Below, one piece after another: positions 1 to 6,394 of a stretch of 6,943 bases of DNA. Position numbers and translations under genes: made by a program. Under the pieces are notes generated by a model that had not been told where the DNA came from, did no database searches, and saw only the letters and a list, made by a program, of their open reading frames with translations. The first letter of the stretch is position 1. The number at the start of each line of letters is the position of its first letter. Source of the stretch: Lentimicrobiaceae bacterium (GTDB taxonomy: Bacteria > Bacteroidota > Bacteroidia > Bacteroidales > JAGONC01); assembly GCA_030621075.1 (NCBI GenBank), contig JAUXII010000048.1, positions 1 through 6,943 of the forward strand. Reading direction: 5' to 3'.

Positions 1-22
1 GAGATGAGAATATGAAAAAATT

Positions 23-43
23 CCATTTTGTGAGATAAAATGG
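23..43. repeat. short perfect inverted repeat (possible weak hairpin)
   Basis: CCATTTT at 23-29 and AAAATGG at 37-43 are exact reverse complements around a 7-base loop. Read on the - strand, the second arm is followed by AATTTTTTC, which resembles a weak intrinsic terminator for a leftward transcript, but no leftward gene lies just to the right of it. Read on the + strand no T-tract follows. Each arm has only two G/C pairs, so the hairpin would be weak. It could be the end of an element centred left of the window, an operator, or chance in AT-rich DNA. Confidence 0.3.
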
Positions 44-93
44 CAGGATATAAAAAAGAGCATAATTTAAAGTAATTATCCGGTTAACATTTA

Positions 94-101
94 TACTTTT
101 G
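94..101 (+). promoter_or_regulatory. candidate Bacteroidota -7 promoter element for the acyl-CoA synthetase gene
   Basis: TACTTTTG matches the Bacteroidota sigma-ABfr -7 consensus TAnnTTTG exactly. It lies 58 bases before the ATG at 160, which would give a leader of roughly 50 bases. No convincing TTG-type -33 element is seen about 20 bases upstream, so the call rests on the -7 motif and its position. The leader is A/T-rich with no Shine-Dalgarno sequence, as is usual in this phylum. Confidence 0.45.
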
Positions 102-159
102 TGAAAAAAATAACAATAGATAAATTATGTTTATTAGCACCATAATAAAACTATAAAAA

Positions 160-2844
160 ATGTCCCTTAAAAAACTTGATAACATTTTCAGGCCACAAAG
201 AATAGCACTGATTGGTGTATCCAATAATCCGAATAGTGTAGGCGGAATTACATTAAGGAATCTTGTAGGAGGGGGCTTCCCCGGCGTAGTATATCCCGTA
301 AATCCTAAACGTGAGGCGGTTATGGGTATCACTTGTTACCCTGATGTGAAAAGCCTTCCAAAAACTCCTGATTTGGCTGTTATAATGACCGCTGCAAAGT
401 TTGTACCAGGCATTATTAAGGAGTGCGGAGAAGCGGGTATAAATGGCATCATTATTATGTCGGCCGGCTTTAAAGAATCGGGTGAAAAAGGTAAAAAGCT
501 TGAGCAGGAGGTTAAAGATCAGGTTGCAAAATTCCCAGAAATGCGCGTAATAGGGCCTAACTGCCTGGGGATACTCGTCCCTGGATTGCATATGAATGTC
601 AGCTTTGCCGATGGCATGCCTAAGAAAGGCCATGTAGCATTTATTTCGCAATCGGGCGCTTTATGTACATCTGTGTTGGATTGGGCTGCTGAAGAAAAAA
701 TCGGATTTTCTTATTTTGTTTCCATCGGTAATGCTATGGATATAACATTTGGGGATTTGATAGACTATTTTGGGCAGGATTCCAACACCAAATCGATTGT
801 ACTTTATGTTGAGTCAATAGTAGATGCACATTCATTCATGTCGGCGGCACGTGCTTTTGCACGAAAAAAACCCATTATCGTATATAAATCAGGCCGCTTC
901 CCAGAGTCAGCGGCGGCCGCAGCATCACATACAGGGGCATTGGCCTCGGAAGACTCAATTTATGATGCTGTGTTTAGAAGAGCGGGTCTGGCCAGGGTTT
1001 TCGACATTGGAAACATTTTTGATTTCACTGACCTTATTGGGAGAAAAAGAGTGCCCAGGGGCTCAGGCCTTGCATTGGTAACTAATGCCGGCGGGCCAGG
1101 AGTTATGGCGACCGACACATTGATTTCGCTGGGAGGTAAGCTTGTATCCTTGTCAGATGATACCATGCAGAAGCTAAACGATTACTTACCGCCGTTTTGG
1201 TCGCACGGTAACCCTGTTGATGTGCTTGGGGATGCAACTCCTGAACGTTTCGCTGTTGCTACAGAGATCGTATTAAAAGATGAAAATGTTGACGCTGTTC
1301 TTGTTGTGCTTACTCCTCAGGCCATGACTGACCCAACTGCTACTGCAAAAGCAGTTGCACGAATTTCAGGAAAAACAACCAAGTTGATCATGGCTGCCTG
1401 GTTGGGAGGAGCAAGTATGCATAAGGGTGTTGATGTTTTTACTGATGCAGAAATTGCTGTTTTTACAACTCCTGAACAAGCTATCAGGGCCTTTATGACT
1501 CTATCCGATTACTCAAAAAACCTTAGTTTATTATTTGAAACGCCAAAAGAGCTGCCTGTTTCATTTAGCTACGACAGAGAAAACCTGAAAAAGAAATACA
1601 TTGAAGAGGTTTTTCCAAAGGCTAAAATATTATCGGAAGATGATTCGAAACTTCTGATTAGTGATTATGGGATACCTACCACACACCCGGAGCTTGCAAG
1701 AACTGAAGCAGAGGTTGTAAAAATTGCTAAAAAGAAAGGATATCCAGTTGTACTTAAAATACAATCACCTGATATAACGCATAAATCAGACTCTGGAGGC
1801 GTGGCTCTAAATATTGAAAATGAGGTTATGGTTAGGGCATCATTCAAAAATATGTTGGAAACCGTGGCAAAGCGAGTTCCTGAAGCAAGGCTGGAAGGTA
1901 TTACGGTACAAAAAATGGTTGACACACGAGATGCTGTGGAGATGATCCTGGGCATTAAGAAGGATCCCGTTTTTGGTACAGTAATTCTTGTTGGCATGGG
2001 TGGTACCACTGCCGAACTGTTTAAAGATAAAAGGCTTGAATTTCCCCCTCTAAATGAGCAGCTTGCCAGGCAGATGGTAAAATCGTTACAAATTTATCCG
2101 TTATTAACCGGTTACCGGGGGAGTAAACCGAAAAATATTGATAAACTTATTGAGGTAATGATCAGGTTGTCATACCTGGCAGCCGACTATCCTGAGATTG
2201 AAGAGCTGGATATTAATCCACTTATTGTTACCCCGGATGATGTGATGGCCCTGGATGCAAGAATTGTAATTGATAAGCAGGTTTTAGGAAAAGAATCAAT
2301 GGATTATTCACATTTGATTTTACCTCCTTATCCTGAAAGGTTAATCAAGCCTGCAACACTTCGTGACGGAACAGAGGTGCTGCTTCGGCCAATAAAACCG
2401 GAGGATGAGCCCTTGTGGCTTGAAATGCTGGGAAGTTGCTCAAAAGAATCAATTTATCACAGGTTCAGGTATGATTTTCATTTTGATTCACACGAAGTAG
2501 CTACCCAATTTTGTTATATTGATTATAGCCGGGAAATAGGTATTGTTGCAGAGATTGATTTTGAAGGCAGAAAGAGACTGATCGGTGTAGGCAGGCTTAT
2601 TGGTGACCCTGATCTGGAAACAGCAGAGTATGCTGTTTTGATTACTGATGAATGGCAAGCAAAAGAATTAGGTTTTATTCTTACGAGTTACTGTGAAGAG
2701 ATTGCCCGTAAGACTGGCGTAATGCAAATGATGGCTATAACCACCAGGGACAATCAGCCCATGATCAGCGTGTTTAAAAAACTGGGGTTTGAGGTTAATT
2801 ATGATGAGAGTACTACCGTTTCAGTTATCAAAAATCTGACTTAA
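160..2844 (+). CDS. NDP-forming acyl/acetyl-CoA synthetase fused to a GNAT acetyltransferase domain
   Basis: This 894-residue cytoplasmic protein probably catalyses the reversible reaction acyl-CoA + ADP + Pi to free acid + ATP + CoA, with acetyl-CoA the likeliest substrate. The order of domains is a CoA-binding Rossmann domain (about 5-135, with IALIGVSNNPNSVGG), a succinyl-CoA-ligase-like alpha domain (about 155-300), an ATP-grasp beta domain (about 485-710, with HKSDSGGV at 541-548 and ELDINPL at 682-688), and a GNAT domain (about 735-892). His257 in SHTGALA matches the phosphohistidine of active ADP-forming acetyl-CoA synthetases, so the ligase half looks functional. In E. coli PatZ, a protein lysine acetyltransferase of the same architecture, the ligase half is regarded as inactive. 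The GNAT half keeps NQPMISVFKKLGF near its end, but its acetyl-CoA motif reads QAKELG (833-838), with Glu where the Q/RxxGxG/A pattern has Gly. The ATG follows an A-rich leader. Substrate is inferred, and either ligase or regulatory acetyltransferase could be its main role. Confidence 0.93.
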   Translation: MSLKKLDNIFRPQRIALIGVSNNPNSVGGITLRNLVGGGFPGVVYPVNPKREAVMGITCYPDVKSLPKTPDLAVIMTAAKFVPGIIKECGEAGINGIIIMSAGFKESGEKGKKLEQEVKDQVAKFPEMRVIGPNCLGILVPGLHMNVSFADGMPKKGHVAFISQSGALCTSVLDWAAEEKIGFSYFVSIGNAMDITFGDLIDYFGQDSNTKSIVLYVESIVDAHSFMSAARAFARKKPIIVYKSGRFPESAAAAASHTGALASEDSIYDAVFRRAGLARVFDIGNIFDFTDLIGRKRVPRGSGLALVTNAGGPGVMATDTLISLGGKLVSLSDDTMQKLNDYLPPFWSHGNPVDVLGDATPERFAVATEIVLKDENVDAVLVVLTPQAMTDPTATAKAVARISGKTTKLIMAAWLGGASMHKGVDVFTDAEIAVFTTPEQAIRAFMTLSDYSKNLSLLFETPKELPVSFSYDRENLKKKYIEEVFPKAKILSEDDSKLLISDYGIPTTHPELARTEAEVVKIAKKKGYPVVLKIQSPDITHKSDSGGVALNIENEVMVRASFKNMLETVAKRVPEARLEGITVQKMVDTRDAVEMILGIKKDPVFGTVILVGMGGTTAELFKDKRLEFPPLNEQLARQMVKSLQIYPLLTGYRGSKPKNIDKLIEVMIRLSYLAADYPEIEELDINPLIVTPDDVMALDARIVIDKQVLGKESMDYSHLILPPYPERLIKPATLRDGTEVLLRPIKPEDEPLWLEMLGSCSKESIYHRFRYDFHFDSHEVATQFCYIDYSREIGIVAEIDFEGRKRLIGVGRLIGDPDLETAEYAVLITDEWQAKELGFILTSYCEEIARKTGVMQMMAITTRDNQPMISVFKKLGFEVNYDESTTVSVIKNLT

Positions 2845-3936
2845 TCAAACGTATTTATCTCCCTTTTTTTCCTTAACATCATTCACTATTTGTCGAATCA
2901 TCTGTTCTTCAGATTTTTTGCAAACCAATAGGATATCATCATCTTCAACAATGATATAGTCATCAAGGCCTTGCAAAACAACCAGCTTTTGTGATGGAAC
3001 ATTAACAATGCAGTTAGCGGAGTTGTATGTCATAACGTTCGAACCAATAATGGCGTTGTTATTACTATTTTTGGGGCGATGTTCGAATAATGAACCCCAG
3101 GTCCCCAGGTCGGACCATCCAAAGTCGGAAGACAGCACAAACACATTTCTGGCTTTTTCCATCACACCATAATCGATAGAAATATTCCTGCACATCGAAT
3201 AAGCATAACCAATAAATTGATTTTCTTTCGGGGTGTTGTATATATCAATTCCTTCATTGAAAATGGAATCTACCTCTGGTAAATGTTCATCAAGAGATTT
3301 CAAAATACTTTTCAGTGACCAGATAAAAATACCTGAATTCCATAAGAAATCGCCACTTTTGAGAAATGATTTTGCCATTTCCAAATCTGGTTTTTCTGTA
3401 AATGTTTTAACCCTTTTAATGCGTGGATCTTCCTTGTATGTGATTGTATCGGTAAACTGAATGTATCCATAGCCTGTGTCAGGGCGGCTCGGTTGAATAC
3501 CCAGGGTTAACAACCAATCATTTTTTTCGGCCGCCTTCAATGCCGACAGGATCACCTCAACAAATTCTTCTTCTTTCAGAATAATATGATCAGAAGGGGC
3601 AACCACGATTACAGCATCCGGGTTTGTCTGCTTGATTTTATAGCTTGCATAGGCAATACAGGGAGCCGTATTGCGCCTCATAGGCTCGCAAAGGATTTGG
3701 TGTCCCTGAATACCGGGAATTTGATCGAAAATGATATTTTTATAGCTTTCGTTTGTAACAATATAAATATTTTCTTTAAAACAAATCTTTTCAAATCTGT
3801 CAAAGGTTTGTTGTATAAGAGTTTGGCCTGTCCCCAGGATATCAATAAATTGTTTCGGCCTGGATATTTTGCTCATTGGCCAGAAACGTGCTCCAATTCC
3901 CCCGGCCATTATAATACAAAAATGATTTTTATTCAT
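2845..3936 (-). CDS. manC: mannose-1-phosphate guanylyltransferase (GDP-mannose pyrophosphorylase)
   Basis: This 363-residue cytoplasmic enzyme joins mannose 1-phosphate and GTP to give GDP-mannose and pyrophosphate, supplying mannose, and after conversion fucose or rhamnose-type sugars, for polysaccharides and glycoproteins. The N-terminal nucleotide-binding signature is AGGIGARFWP (11-20) followed by PKQF (27-30). Other family motifs are RRNTAP (87-92), PSDH (114-117), TGYGYI (154-159), FTEKP (179-183), WNSGIF (199-204), IDYGVMEKA (254-262) and FGWSDLGTW (272-280). The length fits the short, single-function form; the C-terminal phosphomannose isomerase domain of the long bifunctional proteins is absent. 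The ATG is the first residue needed for the signature and no Shine-Dalgarno sequence precedes it. The gene lies 72 bases downstream of the SprT-like gene on the same strand, with no -7 motif seen in that gap, so co-transcription is likely. Its TGA abuts the TAA of the convergent synthetase gene. Confidence 0.95.
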   Translation of the reverse strand: MNKNHFCIIMAGGIGARFWPMSKISRPKQFIDILGTGQTLIQQTFDRFEKICFKENIYIVTNESYKNIIFDQIPGIQGHQILCEPMRRNTAPCIAYASYKIKQTNPDAVIVVAPSDHIILKEEEFVEVILSALKAAEKNDWLLTLGIQPSRPDTGYGYIQFTDTITYKEDPRIKRVKTFTEKPDLEMAKSFLKSGDFLWNSGIFIWSLKSILKSLDEHLPEVDSIFNEGIDIYNTPKENQFIGYAYSMCRNISIDYGVMEKARNVFVLSSDFGWSDLGTWGSLFEHRPKNSNNNAIIGSNVMTYNSANCIVNVPSQKLVVLQGLDDYIIVEDDDILLVCKKSEEQMIRQIVNDVKEKKGDKYV

Positions 3937-4008
3937 AGGAAATGAAATAGGTTTTCGCTGAAACGCTTTAGTTAAAAATGTAATAATGAGATAAAGATAT
4001 GAAAAATT

Positions 4009-4617
4009 TTAATCAACTACCTGAACCAGGGCAGCCGGAGTAAATAAATAGAGCCGTTTAGTTGATATACACAAACACTTATATCTTTTTCTCAATTTTT
4101 CTCCTTTCCGGTATATTTTCCCATTTGAAGCAATAAATAATGTTTCGGCTGGCAAATCCTCAAGAAATTTTGCACCCTTATAGTCATCATTTATTTGCAA
4201 TGCCCGCATTAAAGCAGGATCAAGCACTATCGAAGAACGAACATGGGACAAGTGATCAATCAACGCATTATGAATGCTGTCGGGAAAGATGTTTTTCTCC
4301 ATCAATTCACAAAGCAGTGACTGGTAAAGCGATTTCCATTCAGCTCCATGTGGCCTGACTTTGTTACGGAATTTGATCCAGTTCAGGGTGTGCGCAACTT
4401 CATGAGCCAGTATGATCAATGTGGTGAATTGATCGAGGTTATGATTAACAGATATTGTATGTCCACGGCCATTAACAGGTGGACGATAGTCGCCTAACTT
4501 TGTTTTTCGGGAACGGGTAATTTTAAGATGGATCTTGTTATCAATAATCCAATCAGAAACAAGATCAAGGCTGCTCTCAGGAATATATTTACCAAGTATC
4601 TTCTTAAATTTCTCCAT
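4009..4617 (-). CDS. SprT-like domain zinc metallopeptidase family protein
   Basis: This 202-residue protein carries the SprT/Spartan-type metalloprotease core. The zinc motif HEVAH gives ligands His72 and His76 with catalytic Glu73, and His90 in RPHGAEWK is the likely third ligand. The lead-in YRPPVNGRGHTISVN (44-58) followed by LDQF is typical of the family. The C-terminal part (about 155-198) has GKIYRKGEKLRKRYKCLC and then LYLFTP, a reduced zinc-ribbon-like end with a CxC pair (Cys181, Cys183). No signal peptide is visible, so it should be cytoplasmic. Spartan relatives digest DNA-crosslinked proteins in eukaryotes; the role of the bacterial forms is poorly known and none is asserted here. 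I chose the ATG at 4617. The frame could open 11 codons earlier at a GTG (4650), but the extra residues are hydrophobic and unlike the family. The start overlaps the end of the upstream small lipoprotein gene by 14 bases, suggesting translational coupling. manC follows on the same strand. Confidence 0.88.
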   Translation of the reverse strand: MEKFKKILGKYIPESSLDLVSDWIIDNKIHLKITRSRKTKLGDYRPPVNGRGHTISVNHNLDQFTTLIILAHEVAHTLNWIKFRNKVRPHGAEWKSLYQSLLCELMEKNIFPDSIHNALIDHLSHVRSSIVLDPALMRALQINDDYKGAKFLEDLPAETLFIASNGKIYRKGEKLRKRYKCLCISTKRLYLFTPAALVQVVD

Positions 4618-4795
4618 AACCAGTATGTAGGATTGAATTATCAGGAACACCCTGATCTATTAAATAGCAGTTACAATCGTATTTTTTATACCGTTTGTTT
4701 TTGGTCGGAAATTTTGAAGATGAACACGACGAAAATGTCCACGTCAAGAAAAAAGACAAAAATAGCCATATAAACAGACGGAAAACTTTTCGCAT
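4604..4795 (-). CDS. small putative lipoprotein upstream of the SprT-like gene
   Basis: This 63-residue protein starts with Arg2-Lys3, then a hydrophobic stretch (about 4-21), then a lipobox-like FSSC ending at Cys24, followed by SSSKF. This is a type II signal peptide pattern, although Phe at -3 is not the classic Leu. The mature part is about 40 residues, basic at first (KNKRYKKYDCNC, with Cys at mature positions 18 and 20), then a polar tail. No acidic surface-export signal follows the lipidated Cys, so a periplasm-facing location is more likely than the cell surface; that is inference. I prefer the ATG at 4795 because the frame upstream opens only with a TTG (4813) and adds six polar residues before the signal peptide. 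It ends inside the start of the SprT-like gene and is probably the first gene of that operon. I do not recognise a named family. The function is unknown. Confidence 0.68.
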   Translation of the reverse strand: MRKVFRLFIWLFLSFFLTWTFSSCSSSKFPTKNKRYKKYDCNCYLIDQGVPDNSILHTGYGEI

Positions 4796-4817
4796 ATAAT
4801 GATTATTGTTCAAGTCT

Positions 4818-4825
4818 CAAAAATA
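4818..4825 (-). promoter_or_regulatory. candidate Bacteroidota -7 promoter element for the lipoprotein-SprT-manC unit
   Basis: On the - strand this reads TATTTTTG, an exact match to TAnnTTTG. It lies 22 bases before the lipoprotein ATG at 4795, implying a leader of about 15 bases, short but plausible. A clear -33 TTG element at the usual spacing was not found. The site sits in the 117-base divergent gap (4796-4912), which must also hold the start signals for the rightward mlaE operon. An AT-rich eight-base motif with four fixed positions can occur by chance. Confidence 0.38.
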
Positions 4826-4912
4826 GGTAAATTCAATCAGGCACGTTTCTTTTTTCTGGTGTAAAATTTTTTATAATAAATAATCGTTATTTTAGCAGAA
4901 ATATTTTATTAA

Positions 4913-5656
4913 ATGAAATTTTTTTACCTGCTGGGAGAATATCTTCTTCTGATGCGACAAGTATTCAGGAGACCGGAAAAATTTAAGATTTTCCATCAGA
5001 ATATGGTAAGGGAGGCAGATGCAATAGGGATAGATTCATTATGGATTGTTTCAATTTTATCTATTTTCATGGGTGCTGTTGCTACTATTCAAATGGCTTT
5101 TAACATTGATACTCCCTTGATCCCTGCGTATACGATTGGCTTTGCTACCAGGCAAACGATCATTTTAGAATTTTCGCCCACGATGATCAGCTTAATATTA
5201 GCCGGAAAAATAGGATCCAAGATCGCTTCGGAAATAGGGACTATGAAGGTTACTGATCAGATTGACGCCTTAGAGATCATGGGGGTTAACTCAGCCAATT
5301 ATCTGATTTTACCTAAGATAGCTGCTGCCATGTTTGTTCATCCCCTTTTAATTATTATTAGTATTGCTCTGGCTTTATTTGGTGGTTGGGTTGTTGGCAC
5401 GGCAGGCGGGTTGGTTACGTCGCACGATTATATTTACGGCATTCAAGCCTGGTTTCAGGTTTTTGATGTTATATATGCGATGATCAAGACGGTGGTATTT
5501 GCTTTTATTATTACTTCTATTTCAGGTTTTTGGGGATACAGCACTACCGGCGGTGCGCGTGATGTTGGAAATTCAAGCACAAAAGCTGTCGTTTACAGCA
5601 GTATTTTTATCATTCTGTTTAACTTGATTATCACCCAGTTATTATTGCATGATTGA
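4913..5656 (+). CDS. mlaE: MlaE/YrbE-family ABC transporter permease (lipid transport)
   Basis: This 247-residue inner-membrane protein is the permease of an MCE/Mla-type ABC transporter that moves phospholipids or related lipids between the inner and outer membranes. The family signature spans about 96-124: LAGKIGSKIASEIGTMKV, then TDQIDALEIMG. The second conserved block is GYSTTGGARDVGNSSTKAV (208-226). The N terminus (about 1-40) looks like the interfacial amphipathic helix of the family, and hydrophobic membrane segments fall near 42-64, 84-100, 137-163, 186-206 and 225-244. The length is close to that usual for the family. The ATG at 4913 has an A/T-rich leader without a Shine-Dalgarno sequence. 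The gene ends in ATGATTGA, where the ATG of the ATPase gene overlaps its own TGA by 8 bases, so the two proteins are probably made in step. The family is clear; the exact lipid and direction of transport cannot be read from the sequence. Confidence 0.93.
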   Translation: MKFFYLLGEYLLLMRQVFRRPEKFKIFHQNMVREADAIGIDSLWIVSILSIFMGAVATIQMAFNIDTPLIPAYTIGFATRQTIILEFSPTMISLILAGKIGSKIASEIGTMKVTDQIDALEIMGVNSANYLILPKIAAAMFVHPLLIIISIALALFGGWVVGTAGGLVTSHDYIYGIQAWFQVFDVIYAMIKTVVFAFIITSISGFWGYSTTGGARDVGNSSTKAVVYSSIFIILFNLIITQLLLHD

Positions 5657-6392
5657 GGCTAAAAACATATCAAAACAGTTCGGCGACCGTTTGGTTTTAA
5701 AGGATGTATCGGTTAAGTTTGAAAGAGGTAAAACAAACCTTATCATCGGACAAAGTGGCTCGGGTAAAACCGTTTTGATGAAGTGTATCGTAGGGCTTTT
5801 TAATATCGACGAAGGAGAGATATATTTTGATGAACGGCCTGTAACAGCGCTATCATTCCCGGAGAGAAAAAATTTGAGAAAAGAATTTGGAATGCTATTC
5901 CAAGGGGGTGCCTTGTTTGACTTTATGACTGTGGAGGAAAACGTTATGTTTCCTTTAACCATGAACACAGAAATGACTCACGAGGAGAAATCAGACAGAG
6001 TGAATTTCTGTTTAAACAGAGTGAAACTTGAAAATGTGAATCATCTGCACCCTTCTGAGTTAAGTGGGGGGATGATCAAAAGAGTTGCCATTGCCCGTGC
6101 AATTTCGTTAAATCCAAAGTATCTCTTTTGTGATGAACCTAATTCAGGCCTTGACCCAATTACTGCTAATGTTATTGATAACCTTATCAGGGAGATAACG
6201 AAAGAATATCAAATAACCACTATTATCAACACGCATGATATGAATTCGGTAATGGAAATTGGCGACAAAATAGCTTTTATTTATCAAGGAAAGTTGTGGT
6301 GGGAGGGAGATAAAAATCAAATCCTGGGCACCGTCAATAAAGAACTTAATGAGTTTGTTTTTGCAACAGAACTCACCCGGAGACTTAAATAA
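5649..6392 (+). CDS. mlaF: MlaF-type ABC transporter ATP-binding protein (lipid transport)
   Basis: This 247-residue cytoplasmic ATPase powers the MlaE-type permease encoded just upstream. All nucleotide-binding motifs are intact: Walker A GQSGSGKT (34-41), Q-loop Gln85 in LFQGGALF, ABC signature LSGGM (138-142), Walker B YLFCDE (158-163), D-loop SGLD (166-169) and the switch His196 in NTHD. The block LFQGGALFDFMTVEENVMFPL (as two parts, 83-92 and 93-103) is characteristic of the MlaF subgroup rather than of general ABC importers. The signature ends in Met142 where many ABC ATPases have Gln, as is common in this subgroup. The 8-base overlap with mlaE and the 2-base gap to the CvpA-family gene place all three in one operon. 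No MCE-domain (MlaD) gene and no MlaB STAS partner is seen in the window; they may lie beyond the right edge or elsewhere. Confidence 0.94.
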   Translation: MIEAKNISKQFGDRLVLKDVSVKFERGKTNLIIGQSGSGKTVLMKCIVGLFNIDEGEIYFDERPVTALSFPERKNLRKEFGMLFQGGALFDFMTVEENVMFPLTMNTEMTHEEKSDRVNFCLNRVKLENVNHLHPSELSGGMIKRVAIARAISLNPKYLFCDEPNSGLDPITANVIDNLIREITKEYQITTIINTHDMNSVMEIGDKIAFIYQGKLWWEGDKNQILGTVNKELNEFVFATELTRRLK

Positions 6393-6394
6393 AC

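Noticed and set aside
12..38. Tiny frame starting ATG AAA AAA (MKKFHFVR then stop)
   Set aside because: Eight codons, no leader motif in front, and it overlaps the inverted repeat; no evidence that it is translated.
253..651. Open frame of 132 codons on the - strand inside the synthetase gene
   Set aside because: It lies fully antisense to a gene with clear protein motifs, and its translation shows no recognisable domain or signal.
1665..2009. Open frame of 114 codons on the - strand inside the ATP-grasp part
   Set aside because: It is a codon-composition shadow of the + strand gene; the protein is Ser/Thr/Ile-rich without motifs.
2864..2870. A7 run (on the - strand) near the 3' end of manC as a programmed slippage site
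   Set aside because: A frame change there would alter only the last few residues, and no stimulating structure is visible.
3937..4008. Separate promoter or terminator between the SprT-like gene and manC
   Set aside because: No TAnnTTTG match on the - strand and no stem with a T-tract; only a trivial TTTC/GAAA inverted repeat at the centre.
4888..4895. TATTTTAG as a -7 promoter element for mlaE
   Set aside because: It misses one of the fixed positions of TAnnTTTG, lies only 17 bases before the ATG and has no -33 partner; the mlaE promoter therefore remains unassigned.
5642..5968. Open frame of 108 codons on the - strand over the start of mlaF
   Set aside because: It is antisense to the Walker A region of a clear ABC ATPase and has no features of its own.
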